Shown here piece by piece: positions 41,529-51,512 of a DNA stretch of 64,000 nt. A model generated the notes under the pieces. That model ran no database searches and was not told the origin of the DNA. It was given only the letters and a program-made list of their open reading frames with translations. The number at the start of each line of letters is the position of its first letter. Position 1 is the stretch's first letter. Both the position numbers and the translations under genes were made by a program. This DNA comes from an uncultured Granulosicoccus sp. (lineage in GTDB: Bacteria; Pseudomonadota; Gammaproteobacteria; Granulosicoccales; Granulosicoccaceae), in contig CANLXI010000009.1 of the NCBI GenBank assembly GCA_947495035.1, forward strand, positions 124,001 through 188,000. The letters run 5' to 3'.

Positions 41529-41688
41529 CGCCACTAGTTGCCCGTCATGCACTGACCGGGAAATTCAGCCCTCCGGCTGGCTGTTGGAGATCGATGGATG
41601 CAAACTGAGGACATGACTGTTTCTTGAAATGCTGATGCGTGGTGCCTGACTATGGCAGCAAACAGGCGTAATCGCCAGTCCGTACTGA

Positions 41689-42105
41689 TCAATCGGCAGT
41701 ACGTGACGTGGCAATCGACATTCTCAGCATCCCCAGTTGACCGGCAGCATCCATGGCAGTGACCACCGACTGATGAGGCGCCTGCGCATCCGCTCGTATC
41801 GTCAGTGGCAGATCACGCTTGCCTCCCGAGACCTCGTACAGGGCATTCTGCAGACTGGCCACATCGGTCTTGACCAACTCCTGATCATTGATGAAATAGC
41901 GTCCCGCCGCGTTGATCACCACCTCGATGCGCTCCTCCGGCGCCTGCGTCTCGGTATCGCTGGCACGTGGCAATTGCAGTGATATCTCCGACTCCTTCTG
42001 AAAGGTGGTCGACACCATGAAGAAGATCAGCAACAGGAACACAACGTCAATCAAGGGCGTGAGGTTGAGTTCCAGCTCCTCACGCGGTTCTCGCTTGAAC
42101 TTCAT
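41689..42105 (-). CDS. exbD: ExbD/TolR-family biopolymer transporter
   Basis: A 138-residue protein with one N-terminal membrane helix. The key sequence LNLTPLIDVVFLLLIFFMV carries the conserved Asp (D20) used in proton flow. The rest is a periplasmic domain. With ExbB it forms an energy-transducing motor; no tonB gene is adjacent. In this gene order (exbBD-msbA-lpxK) the pair is common, and its partner may be an envelope protein rather than a siderophore receptor system. ATG overlaps the exbB stop. Confidence 0.94.
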   Translation of the reverse strand: MKFKREPREELELNLTPLIDVVFLLLIFFMVSTTFQKESEISLQLPRASDTETQAPEERIEVVINAAGRYFINDQELVKTDVASLQNALYEVSGGKRDLPLTIRADAQAPHQSVVTAMDAAGQLGMLRMSIATSRTAD

Positions 42106-42731
42106 GCCTGAGTGACCCTTGCCTGCGCCTGACGCTTCTGCAGTACATCAACCAGCTTCAGGGATTCCTTTTCCATATCCACCACCAGACCATCGATGCG
42201 GCGGCGGAAGTATCGATGGAACATCAGCGTCGGAATGGCCACCATCAGGCCACCAGCCGTGGTGATCAAGGCCTGGGAGATACCGCCCGCCAACTGCGCC
42301 GGATTTCCGACACCGACGGTGGTGATGTTGGTGAAGACACTGATCATGCCTACCACCGTGCCGAGCAATCCCAGCAATGGAGTCACGGCAGCGATGGTAC
42401 CCAGGGCATTCAGATAGCGTTCCAGCTCATGCGCCACATGGCCGCCTACCTCTTCGATGGAAGCCTTCATGATTTCGCGATCATGCGTGCGGTTGTGCAA
42501 ACCGGCCGCCAGTACTCGACCCAGTGGCGACCCCTGTTGGATCTCGCGAATCTTCTCCTCTGTCAACTGCCGGGTGCTGGCCATGCGCCATACGTCAGCG
42601 ACCAGGTTGGCGGGCAGAACTCTTTCATTGCGCAACGAGAACAGTCGTTCTCCGACAATGGCCAACGCGATTACCGAGCACGCAACAATGGGCAACATCA
42701 ACCAGCCGCCCGCAGTGACTATTTCCCACAC
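42102..42731 (-). CDS. exbB: MotA/TolQ/ExbB-family proton channel protein
   Basis: A 209-residue inner-membrane protein with three helices. The helices are LMLPIVACSVIALAIVGERLF near the start, LGTIAAVTPLLGLLGTVVGMISVF in the middle and GGISQALITTAGGLMVAIP near the end, with the usual Thr/Gly proton-path residues. Start: the frame begins at ATG 42773, but AAGGA eight bases before a GTG at 42731 gives the better site and removes a run of 14 unlikely residues. That start lies 13 bp inside the end of comEC, so the genes are coupled. Confidence 0.92.
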   Translation of the reverse strand: MWEIVTAGGWLMLPIVACSVIALAIVGERLFSLRNERVLPANLVADVWRMASTRQLTEEKIREIQQGSPLGRVLAAGLHNRTHDREIMKASIEEVGGHVAHELERYLNALGTIAAVTPLLGLLGTVVGMISVFTNITTVGVGNPAQLAGGISQALITTAGGLMVAIPTLMFHRYFRRRIDGLVVDMEKESLKLVDVLQKRQAQARVTQA

Positions 42732-45259
42732 AGTTTCTGTCCTTCGTGCGCAAGCTTCAGCATGCGCAACCATAGAGCCCCTTCCGAAAATCTCTCGGAA
42801 CAGGTTGAATTAACGATTCCGTGCCAGAAGCGACGGTGCGAATGCCACCAGCTTGATGGCGATAGGCCGCCACCCGGCAGACCATACGAAAAAGATACTG
42901 CACCCTCCGTACCAGTTGTGAACAGAGTCACACCTAGCGAAAGGTAACGTGATTGTACATCGACATGAGGGAAACCATAACGATTGCGGTTACCCGCAGG
43001 GAAAACGACTTGTTCCGGCCGCACGGCAGACAGCAGCTGCCAGGTTGATGAGGTGTTGCTACCGTGATGAGGAGCAATCATGAGATCTACCGGCAATGCG
43101 CCGGCATGACCGTAAGCCTTGCGTTGTACCGCCTGCAGACGGGCCGCCAGCCGTGCTTCGGCTCCGGCTTCGATATCCCCTGTCAGCAACACGCGACTGG
43201 CACCGTGATGGATCAGCATGACGCAGGATCGATCGTTATCCGACCCGCTATCCCCCGCCGCCGGATGCAGGACACTGAATACCGTCTGGCCATCACGCCA
43301 CTGCAGGCCGGCATGACAGGCTTCCACCGTCGGCAGATTCCCGGTGTTGCCGTGCGCTGGTTGATCAGGCAACCACATGGTCCCCGGCAATGGTGCGCTG
43401 CTGATCAGCCGGATATCGGGGAAACGCTGCAGCACATCGGGCACACCGAAGGCATGATCCTCGTCGGTATGAGACACCACGAGCGTGTCGATGTGCCGTC
43501 TGCCTGTCGACTGCAGAAAGGGCATCACCACCGCATCGAACATGCTGAGTTGACTGGAGATCTTGCCACCGGTATCGAACAGCAAGGTCTTCTCGCCACT
43601 GAATATCAGCACGGCCAGGCCCTGGCCGACATCCAGCACATGTGCTTCGAAGCCCTGCGGCGGAGGTCGGTGGAGATTGAAACTGATCGCCGGTAGCAAC
43701 AGCGGCAGGGCCAGCCAGCGCAGGCCCAGACCACGAGGACACAACAGTACCAGCAGTCCGCCCAGACACAACAGTGTGACGCTGACCGATGGCATGAGCA
43801 AGGTCACGGAACCGGCCAGCCACTCGACAAGCCGGGTCAGCAGACTCAGCAAGACATCGATTGACCACTGCGCAAGCCACAACACGCTGCCTGCCAGCGC
43901 CGGCAGGCACTGACTGAACAGCAAGGCCAGAAACGACAAGGGCACCACGACCACGCCAACCCATGGGACAGCCAGAAGATTGGCCAGTGGAGCGATGATG
44001 GAACCGCTCTGAAAGAACCAGGCTGTCACCGGCAACAACAGCAATCCGAGCAATACATGGGTGCGAAGTGCTGGCAGCAGGCGTGCTGTCAGCTGTGTGG
44101 TCAGCCCTTGCATGACCGTCGATGTATCCGACTGCACGGGAGCTGGTACCGGTCGCAGATGCCCGTGATGCAGATAGAACAATGCCGCGACCGTGCCGAA
44201 GGACAGCCAGAAACCCACCGACAGTACACTCAGCGGGTTGTGCAACAGGACAAGCAGCAGAGCCAGCGAAAGTCCATGTGTCGTCCCGATGACTCGTGAT
44301 CGCAACCCGGCGAAAACCCAGACGGACAGCATGAGTACTGCCCGCTGCGCCGGCAGACCAAAGCCTGCCAGCAGCGCATAGGCAATGGCGACCAACAGAC
44401 TCGCCATCAGAGCCAGGGAGCGCGCATCCAGCTCACTCAGCAGGGAATCGGACCTGACAACCCGGCGCAGCAGCAGGTTTGCCAGCCAACGCACCAGCAC
44501 GTAGGCCCAACCCGCCAGCAAGGTGATGTGCAAACCGGAAATTGCCAGCAGATGCGCCGTTCCACTCTGCCGCAATACATCCCAGACCGATCGATCGACC
44601 CCATCGCGAATCCCCAGTGTCAGCGCCTGAACCAGTCCCAGGTGCTCATTTGCCGTCTCGACACTGGCCAGACGCTGCGCAAAGCGCTCACGAATGGCGG
44701 CTATCTCGTACCCACTTGCTGCAGCCAGGCGTTCCGCGGGCGGCTTGTTCCTCACATACCCCCTGGCATCCAAACCGTTGGCGATGGCCCATCTGGCGCG
44801 ATCGAATCCTCCGGGATTGCGCAGCCCCGTCATCGGCTGCAGGCGCACGGTCAAAAGCCACACGTCACCCGCCTGTAGTGTCGGTGTGGCTCCATACCAG
44901 CTCAGCTGCAACCGGCGTGGGCCCAGTTCTTGAGCACAGGAAAGACAATCGAGCACATCTGCCTCGAATCGGAGGCGACGTACTTCTCGTTGAGGTACGC
45001 TGGTAATCTGTACCTTTATCCGTGTATCAACCCCGATATCGGCTCCGCGCAACTGCCTGGCCGAAAGCTCCAGGAAGGTGACGCTGAGCATGAGAATTGC
45101 AACCAGACTCCCCAGCACTGCAGGCCTCAGGCCGACCCTGTAAATGCCGACTACCGACAGTGCAAGAACCACCAGCAACAGCGATGCAGGCGATGGTAGC
45201 GAGCCGAGACCGAGAATGAAAACCAAGCTCGCCAGAAGAACCGATGCGAACAACGCCAT
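42719..45259 (-). CDS. comEC: DNA internalisation competence protein ComEC/Rec2
   Basis: An 846-residue multi-helix channel for uptake of single-stranded DNA. N-terminal part (about 1-230) has a DUF4131 region with an OB-like fold, followed by the Competence channel (LVQALTLGIRDGVDRSVWDVLR, SGTAHLLAISGLHITLLAG) with about ten helices, and a C-terminal metallo-beta-lactamase domain with VLDVGQGLAVLI, FDTGGK, VSHTDEDHAFG and PHHGSNTSS-like zinc motifs. Start: an ATG (MALFASVLLASLV) at 45259 is chosen because the longer frame would run into the opposite-strand DUF2062 gene. First gene of the envelope run; shows a possible route for natural transformation. Confidence 0.93.
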   Translation of the reverse strand: MALFASVLLASLVFILGLGSLPSPASLLLVVLALSVVGIYRVGLRPAVLGSLVAILMLSVTFLELSARQLRGADIGVDTRIKVQITSVPQREVRRLRFEADVLDCLSCAQELGPRRLQLSWYGATPTLQAGDVWLLTVRLQPMTGLRNPGGFDRARWAIANGLDARGYVRNKPPAERLAAASGYEIAAIRERFAQRLASVETANEHLGLVQALTLGIRDGVDRSVWDVLRQSGTAHLLAISGLHITLLAGWAYVLVRWLANLLLRRVVRSDSLLSELDARSLALMASLLVAIAYALLAGFGLPAQRAVLMLSVWVFAGLRSRVIGTTHGLSLALLLVLLHNPLSVLSVGFWLSFGTVAALFYLHHGHLRPVPAPVQSDTSTVMQGLTTQLTARLLPALRTHVLLGLLLLPVTAWFFQSGSIIAPLANLLAVPWVGVVVVPLSFLALLFSQCLPALAGSVLWLAQWSIDVLLSLLTRLVEWLAGSVTLLMPSVSVTLLCLGGLLVLLCPRGLGLRWLALPLLLPAISFNLHRPPPQGFEAHVLDVGQGLAVLIFSGEKTLLFDTGGKISSQLSMFDAVVMPFLQSTGRRHIDTLVVSHTDEDHAFGVPDVLQRFPDIRLISSAPLPGTMWLPDQPAHGNTGNLPTVEACHAGLQWRDGQTVFSVLHPAAGDSGSDNDRSCVMLIHHGASRVLLTGDIEAGAEARLAARLQAVQRKAYGHAGALPVDLMIAPHHGSNTSSTWQLLSAVRPEQVVFPAGNRNRYGFPHVDVQSRYLSLGVTLFTTGTEGAVSFSYGLPGGGLSPSSWWHSHRRFWHGIVNSTCSERFSEGALWLRMLKLAHEGQKLCGK

Positions 45260-45366
45260 CAGCGGAGCACCGGCAACATGGGCCTCCGCCCCTCTGACGG
45301 CAGAGGCGTTGCCGGAATCCCTGCATCGCAGTCGACTGGACAGGCCACCCTGCGAGAGGCCTGATC

Positions 45367-45933
45367 GTGTCCGGTAACTGGTTGAAGAATCGCCTGCCCG
45401 ACTCGCATACACTGCGTCGCAAGCTGCACCTGCAACTTGGTGGCTCGGAGACACATCCCGATGCCCTGCGCAGCTGGGCGCGCAATACCTTCGCCCAGCC
45501 CATGGTGTGGCACCTCAACCGACGCTCCGTTGCGGGCGGTGTTGCCGTGGGTCTGTTTGTCAGCTGGATTCCCATTCCGCTGCAAATGCTGCTGGCAGCG
45601 GTCATCGCCGCCGTGTTGCGCGTCCATGTGCCTGTCTCCGTGGTCATGGTGTGGTTCACCAATCCTTTGACCTTTGCCCCCCTACTTTATGCAGCCTGGC
45701 GCAGTGGGTCAATGATTCTGGGTAAACCCGTGTTCGCCGAACCACTCAGCTTCAGCACGCACAGCCTGCTGGTCAGTGCCGGACAGGCATGGCCGACACT
45801 GCTGACCGGCATGCTGTTCTGCGCCTGCATATCGGCCGTACTGGGATTCAGTGCCACCCTGCTCATCTGGCGGATTCATGCACTGCGTCGCTGGCGCCAG
45901 CGAAAACACCGGCACCTCAGGAAGCAGGACTGA
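45367..45933 (+). CDS. DUF2062 membrane protein
   Basis: A 188-residue inner-membrane protein of the DUF2062 family (function unknown). It has helices in SVAGGVAVGLFVSWIPI, MLLAAVIAAVLRV and TGMLFCACISAVLGFSATLLIW, and the family motif PVSVVMVWFTNPLTFAPLLY. The C-terminal tail is Arg/His/Lys-rich. The start is GTG at 45367, and the gene sits between divergent comEC and convergent lolD. The family is common in proteobacterial envelope gene neighbourhoods, but no role is shown here. Confidence 0.85.
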   Translation: MSGNWLKNRLPDSHTLRRKLHLQLGGSETHPDALRSWARNTFAQPMVWHLNRRSVAGGVAVGLFVSWIPIPLQMLLAAVIAAVLRVHVPVSVVMVWFTNPLTFAPLLYAAWRSGSMILGKPVFAEPLSFSTHSLLVSAGQAWPTLLTGMLFCACISAVLGFSATLLIWRIHALRRWRQRKHRHLRKQD

Positions 45934-45939
45934 AACCGC

Positions 45940-46638
45940 TCACTCGGGGGCGACCTCCTGCAACACGCCGTGGGTCAGTTGCAGCACACGATCCATGCGC
46001 GCGGCCAGTCGGGTGTCGTGGGTCACCACCAGAAAGCTGGTACCCAGCTCACGATTGAGTTCCAGCATCAGTTCATAGACACGACCGGCCGTATCCTCAT
46101 CCAGATTGCCGGTTGGCTCATCGGCCAGCACCACCGCCGGCTGATTGACCAATGCTCTGGCGATGGCCGCACGCTGACGCTCTCCACCGGACAACTCGGC
46201 CGGCTTGTGTGCCAGCCGATCGCCAAGACCTACCCGTTGCAGCAGCTCCGATGCCTTCTCAGCGGCCACGCTGCGGGACTCGCCACGGATGAGCAGGGGC
46301 ATGCTGACATTCTCGACAGCGCTGAACTCGGGCAGCAGATGATGAAACTGGTAGACAAAGCCCACGGCCTGATTTCTCAAGCGCCCACGAGCGGTCTGTT
46401 TCAACGCGGATATCTCCTGCCCGGCCAATTCCACGGAGCCGGTGGTAGGTGTATCCAGCCCGCCCAGCAGATGCAGCAAGGTACTCTTGCCACTGCCGGA
46501 ACTGCCGATGATTGCCACGCGCTCCGCTCTGGCAATGGCCAGAGACACATCAATGAGCACATCCACTGACAGGTTTCCCTGTTGATAGCGATGACCCAGA
46601 TTGCGCGCCGCCAGTACGATCTCGCCTTGTTCACTCAT
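45940..46638 (-). CDS. lolD: lipoprotein-releasing ABC transporter ATPase LolD
   Basis: A 232-residue ATPase of the Lol system, which frees outer-membrane lipoproteins from the inner membrane. Walker [13 protein letters not shown]-loop [18 protein letters not shown] with the Lol-specific helix, signature [16 protein letters not shown] and Walker [13 protein letters not shown] are all visible. The start at 46638 overlaps the lolC stop by 8 bp (ATGAGTGA), so the two are coupled. It converges with the DUF2062 gene. Confidence 0.95.
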   Translation of the reverse strand: MSEQGEIVLAARNLGHRYQQGNLSVDVLIDVSLAIARAERVAIIGSSGSGKSTLLHLLGGLDTPTTGSVELAGQEISALKQTARGRLRNQAVGFVYQFHHLLPEFSAVENVSMPLLIRGESRSVAAEKASELLQRVGLGDRLAHKPAELSGGERQRAAIARALVNQPAVVLADEPTGNLDEDTAGRVYELMLELNRELGTSFLVVTHDTRLAARMDRVLQLTHGVLQEVAPE

Positions 46639-47881
46639 AAGCCAGTGCCCTCGCAGGGTCGGTACGTGATGCACGCCAGGCAGGATAGATGGTTGCCAGC
46701 AGAGACAGGCCGAAGGACATCAGCCCCACCTTGATGACATCGCTGCTGCGCAGATCCGAAGGCATCTCGTCAATGTAGTACACCTCCGGGTTCAACACCG
46801 GGCCGGTGAACTGTTCGATGAAGGGCACCACCACATCGATGTTGCTGGCCAACAGGATGCCGCCGATCAGACCGAAGACCGTACCCAGCACACCGATGAG
46901 AGTCCCCTGCACGACAAAGATGGACAGGATGCTGCCCGGCGATGCGCCCTGTGTTCTGAGGATGGCGATATCTGCCTGCTTGTCCTGCACAAGCATCACC
47001 AGCGTGGAGATGATATTGAAGGCAGCGACTGCCACGATCATCGACAGGATGATGAACATCATGGTCTTTTCCATCTTCACGGCCAGGAAGTAATTGGCGT
47101 TCTGTTGGGTCCAGTCACTGACATAGTAGTCGTACCCCAATTCATCGCGCAGATCACGCGCCACCAGCGGCGCACGACCGGTATCCTCGAGTTTCAACCG
47201 CACACCGGAATAACCCTCGCCCAGCTTGAACAAGCGGGCACTGTCCGCGGCATGCATCACGGCGAGATTGCGGTCGAACTGGAACATGCCGAAACGGAAG
47301 ATGCCGGTGACCGTGAAGCGTTTGACTCGTGGCACGAAGCCCATCGGCGTGACACTGGCCTCGGGCGTGATCACCATGATCCGGTCACCGACGAAAGCGC
47401 CGAGATAGGCTGCCAGATCGGAGCCGAGCAGCAAGCCGTATTCTCCCGGTTGCAGAGCCACATCCAGCGAATCCACTTGTTCGAGCTTGTCACCCAGTTC
47501 AGAAACCTTGCCCTCTTCGCCTGGCAGCACACCACGCACCAGAGCCCCGGTGGATCGGCCCGAATGCACCAGCATCACCTGACCTTCGACATAGGGCGCG
47601 GCACCGATGACTTCGGGATGCGTCATCGTGATGTCAGCCACCTCCTGCCAGTTCTGCAGTGGTTCACCCAGACCGGTGACCGTGGCATGCGATGAGGCAC
47701 CGACAATGCGCTCGCGCATTTCCTTCTCGAAACCATTCATGACCGATGTAACGGTTATGAGTGCGGTCACGCCCAGCATGATTCCGAGGATGGACACCAG
47801 GGAGATGAAGGAAATGAAATGATTGCGCCGCTTGGCGCGCGTGTAGCGCAGCCCGACGAACAGTTCGTATGGTTGAAACAT
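46631..47881 (-). CDS. lolC: lipoprotein-releasing ABC permease (LolC/LolE/LolF type)
   Basis: A 416-residue permease with one N-terminal helix ([22 protein letters not shown]), a large periplasmic domain (about 45-270) and three C-terminal helices ([19 protein letters not shown] and two more). The N-terminal [25 protein letters not shown] is typical of LolC/E. Only one permease gene is here beside lolD, so the complex may be a LolF-type homodimer unless a second gene lies elsewhere. Start at 47881 chosen over a 24-codon upstream extension; CAGGTAC precedes it. Divergent from mfd. Confidence 0.93.
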   Translation of the reverse strand: MFQPYELFVGLRYTRAKRRNHFISFISLVSILGIMLGVTALITVTSVMNGFEKEMRERIVGASSHATVTGLGEPLQNWQEVADITMTHPEVIGAAPYVEGQVMLVHSGRSTGALVRGVLPGEEGKVSELGDKLEQVDSLDVALQPGEYGLLLGSDLAAYLGAFVGDRIMVITPEASVTPMGFVPRVKRFTVTGIFRFGMFQFDRNLAVMHAADSARLFKLGEGYSGVRLKLEDTGRAPLVARDLRDELGYDYYVSDWTQQNANYFLAVKMEKTMMFIILSMIVAVAAFNIISTLVMLVQDKQADIAILRTQGASPGSILSIFVVQGTLIGVLGTVFGLIGGILLASNIDVVVPFIEQFTGPVLNPEVYYIDEMPSDLRSSDVIKVGLMSFGLSLLATIYPAWRASRTDPARALAYE

Positions 47882-48050
47882 GTACCTGTAGAGCGGCCGC
47901 TGATGACAAGGTTCGCGCGTAGTGTAGTGAATTGACCGCTCCTGCGGGCGCACCGATTGTTCCTATGGTGTTCAGGAGTCCCGATCAGGGTAAATATGGG
48001 ACAATCAGCTCTGCAACGATCCCGCCAGAGCGACACAGTCCAAGAGGTTC

Positions 48051-51000
48051 ATGAGCATTACTGACGAACCGGCCCTTCTGTTACCTGCAGACGCCGCCTC
48101 CAGACCCGAATGGGGCAAGCTGTACGGTGCCTCCGAATCTCTTGCCATTGCCGAGCAGGCCCGTCAATCGGAAAGCCTGCTGGTGGTGGTCGCGCCGAGC
48201 ACCACCGAACTGCTGCACCTGGAGGTGGAGCTGCGCTTCTTTGCCGGCAACAGTCTGCCCGTGCACGTGCTGGGTGACTGGGAAACCCTGACCTACGACC
48301 GGGTATCCCCGCATCAGGACATCATCTCGCAACGCATTCGCACGCTGTACTCGCTCGCGGATGTCAGTCACGGCATTCTGCTGCTGACAGCCGCTGCCCT
48401 GATGCAACGCCTGCCGCCGAGAACCTTTCTCGACCAGCATGCGCTGATCATCCGCAACGGTGACAGGCTGGCGCTGGACGAGTTTCGCTCGCGCCTGGTG
48501 GACGCAGGCTACCGCCTGGTCTCGCAGGTGGAGGAACATGGTGAATTCGCGGTGCGAGGCTCCATCCTCGACCTGTTTCCGATGAGCAGTTCGCACCCCT
48601 ACCGGGTCGAATTCTTCGATGACGATATCGAGACGATCCGTACCTTCGATGTCGATACCCAGCGCGGCCTGGACAAGGCCGAGGAAATCGAACTGCTGCC
48701 CGCACACGAGTTTCCTCTCAATGAAGACGGCATTGCCCTGTTTCGCAAGCAGTATCGCAATACCTTCGCCGCCGAGAGCAAGAACACGCCGATCTATCGC
48801 GAAGTCAGCGAAGGACGCGCGCCCGCCGGCATCGAATATTACATGCCGCTGTTTTTCGAAGAGACCTCGCATCTGTTCGACTACCTGCCGGCCAGTGCCG
48901 GCTTCGTGCTGCTGGACGGCACGGCCAATGCGTTCTCCCACTTCGAAGCCAATACACTCGATCGCTACGAACAACGGCGGCACGATGTCGAACGCCCCAT
49001 TCTGCCCCCTGCTGAAATCTATCTGAGCGCCGAGGATGTCGAGCAACGACTGACCGAGCGGGCAACCATCCATACCCGGCATGCCGAAATCGAGAACTGT
49101 GACAGCGGTTTTCTGAATCTGCCGACCGAAGCTCCCGGCCTGTATCCGCTGGAGCCGCGTGGCGAGCGGCCGATGGGCGCGCTGCAGGATTTTCTGGGCA
49201 AATTCCCCGGTCGGGTGCTGTTCGTGGCCGAATCCACCGGGCGCCGTGAAGCACTGCTTGATCAACTGGTCGGCAATCGCCTGAAACCGGAAACGGTCGA
49301 CAGCTGGCAAGCCTTTCTGGACAGCGATCGTACGCTGTGTCTGACCACCGCTGCACTGGATCGAGGCCTGCAGCTGCCAGAAGCGCGCATTGCCATGATC
49401 ACCGAGTCGCAGATGGGCTCAGGCCGCATCAAGCGACGCGAACGACGCCGGGCAACCCGCGATTCCGAAGCCATCATTTCCAACCTGACAGACCTGAACA
49501 TCGGTGCTCCGGTGGTGCATATCGACCACGGTGTCGGCCGATATCAGGGCCTGACGTCACTGTCAGTAGGCGACATGGCCAACGAGTACCTCACCATTCA
49601 CTATGCCGGTGACGACAAGCTCTATGTACCCGTCTCCTCGCTGCACCTGATCAGTCGTTATGCAGGTGCCAGTGAAGAGAGTGCGCCGCTGCACAAGCTG
49701 GGCACCGATACCTGGCAGAAGGTACGCCGCAAGGCCGCCGAAAAGGCCTATGACGTGGCAGCAGAACTGCTGGAGATTCACGCCCGCCGTGCCGCCCGTA
49801 CCGGTTACTCCTTCCCGGCAGAGTCGAACAACTACCAGCTGTTCAGCGATGCTTTCCCGTTCGAGGAAACTCCGGATCAGCAATCGGCCATCGACGCAGT
49901 CGTGGCCGATCTGCGCGCTCCACAACCCACAGATCGCGTGGTCTGCGGCGATGTCGGTTTCGGCAAGACCGAAGTGGCCATGCGAGCGGCCTTTGTGGCC
50001 GTGGACGCCGGCAAACAGGTCGTGGTGCTGGTACCCACCACACTGCTGGCCAAACAGCACCATCAGAACTTTCTCGATCGCTTCGCCGACTGGCCGGTTC
50101 AGATCGAAGCCCTGTCACGCTTCGAAACTCCCCGGGAACAGAAAGACATCCTGAAGCGCCTGGAGAGCGGCGGCATCGATATCATCATCGGCACCCACAA
50201 ACTGCTCAGCAAGGAGATCCGCTACAAGAATCTCGGTCTGGTCATCATCGATGAGGAACACCGTTTCGGGGTACGTCACAAGGAACACATGAAGGCCTTG
50301 CGAGCCGAAGTGGATATCGTGACACTCACGGCCACGCCCATACCCAGAACCCTCAACATGGGGCTGGCCGGCATGCGCGACCTGTCCATCATCGCCACCC
50401 CGCCACAGCATCGTCATGCCATCAAGACCTTTGTCGGTGAATGGTCCGATGTGCAGATTCGCGAGGCCTGTGAACGAGAACTGGCACGTGGTGGCCAGGT
50501 GTATTTCCTGCACAACGAAGTACAGACCATCGAGCGCATCGTCGAAGATCTGGAACGCATCGTACCCGGAGCCCGAGTCAATTACGCGCATGGCCAGATG
50601 CGGGAAACCGACCTGGAACAGGTCATGAGCGACTTCTATCATCAGCGCTTCAATATCCTGGTGGCGACCACCATCATCGAGAGCGGCATCGACATACCCA
50701 GTGCCAACACCATCATCATCAACCGGGCGGACAAGCTGGGTCTGGCGCAATTGCACCAGCTCCGCGGCCGTGTCGGTCGCTCGCATCATCGTGCCTACGC
50801 CTACCTGCTGACACCCCCCAAGGGATCCATGACCGCCGATGCGGAAAAGCGGCTGCAGGCCATCGAATCCCTTGAAGATCTCGGTGTCGGGTTCACCCTC
50901 GCCACCCACGATCTGGAAATTCGGGGTGCGGGAGAGCTGCTGGGCGAAGGCCAGAGCGGTCAGATTCAGGAAATCGGATTCACGCTGTACAGCGAGTTGC

Positions 51001-51512
51001 TGACCCGCGCGGTCAAGGCTCTGAAGAGTGGCAAACTGCCGGATTACGACAAGCCCCTGGCTCATGGTACGGAAGTGGATCTGGGTGTGCCTGCCCTGCT
51101 GCCCGAGGACTACGTGCCCGACGTTCATCAACGCCTGATCATCTACAAGCGCGTTGCCAATGCACCGGACAGTGACGCATTGCGAGAACTGAAGATCGAG
51201 TTGATCGATCGCTTCGGGCTGCTGCCGGTGCAGACGGAACGGCTGTTCGATGTCATGCGCCTGCGTCAGCGCTGTGAACGGATGGGCATCGAGCGACTGG
51301 AACTGAATTCGGCAGGCGGGCGTATCGTCTTTGCTGCCGAGCCGAGTATCGACCCGATGGCATTGATCCAGATGATCCAGCGAGACAGCAAGATCTATCG
51401 TTTCGATGGCAAGCAGGTACTGCGCATCATCCAGCCATTCGAGGATTCGGAGCAGGCTCAGGCCTTCATCGACAAGACGCTCGAAACACTGGCCCTGCCC
51501 GAAGCCGCATGA
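48051..51512 (+). CDS. mfd: transcription-repair coupling factor Mfd
   Basis: An 1153-residue translocase that removes stalled RNA polymerase from damaged DNA and recruits UvrA. Domains visible: UvrB-homology module (about 20-350), RNA-polymerase interaction domain near 480-560 (PVVHIDHGVGRYQGL), the RecG-like motor with Walker [37 protein letters not shown] and the motif ESGIDIPSANTIII, then the TRCF C-terminal domain (about 1000-1100). Length is normal. It overlaps csiV by 4 bp (ATGA). Confidence 0.98.
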   Translation: MSITDEPALLLPADAASRPEWGKLYGASESLAIAEQARQSESLLVVVAPSTTELLHLEVELRFFAGNSLPVHVLGDWETLTYDRVSPHQDIISQRIRTLYSLADVSHGILLLTAAALMQRLPPRTFLDQHALIIRNGDRLALDEFRSRLVDAGYRLVSQVEEHGEFAVRGSILDLFPMSSSHPYRVEFFDDDIETIRTFDVDTQRGLDKAEEIELLPAHEFPLNEDGIALFRKQYRNTFAAESKNTPIYREVSEGRAPAGIEYYMPLFFEETSHLFDYLPASAGFVLLDGTANAFSHFEANTLDRYEQRRHDVERPILPPAEIYLSAEDVEQRLTERATIHTRHAEIENCDSGFLNLPTEAPGLYPLEPRGERPMGALQDFLGKFPGRVLFVAESTGRREALLDQLVGNRLKPETVDSWQAFLDSDRTLCLTTAALDRGLQLPEARIAMITESQMGSGRIKRRERRRATRDSEAIISNLTDLNIGAPVVHIDHGVGRYQGLTSLSVGDMANEYLTIHYAGDDKLYVPVSSLHLISRYAGASEESAPLHKLGTDTWQKVRRKAAEKAYDVAAELLEIHARRAARTGYSFPAESNNYQLFSDAFPFEETPDQQSAIDAVVADLRAPQPTDRVVCGDVGFGKTEVAMRAAFVAVDAGKQVVVLVPTTLLAKQHHQNFLDRFADWPVQIEALSRFETPREQKDILKRLESGGIDIIIGTHKLLSKEIRYKNLGLVIIDEEHRFGVRHKEHMKALRAEVDIVTLTATPIPRTLNMGLAGMRDLSIIATPPQHRHAIKTFVGEWSDVQIREACERELARGGQVYFLHNEVQTIERIVEDLERIVPGARVNYAHGQMRETDLEQVMSDFYHQRFNILVATTIIESGIDIPSANTIIINRADKLGLAQLHQLRGRVGRSHHRAYAYLLTPPKGSMTADAEKRLQAIESLEDLGVGFTLATHDLEIRGAGELLGEGQSGQIQEIGFTLYSELLTRAVKALKSGKLPDYDKPLAHGTEVDLGVPALLPEDYVPDVHQRLIIYKRVANAPDSDALRELKIELIDRFGLLPVQTERLFDVMRLRQRCERMGIERLELNSAGGRIVFAAEPSIDPMALIQMIQRDSKIYRFDGKQVLRIIQPFEDSEQAQAFIDKTLETLALPEAA

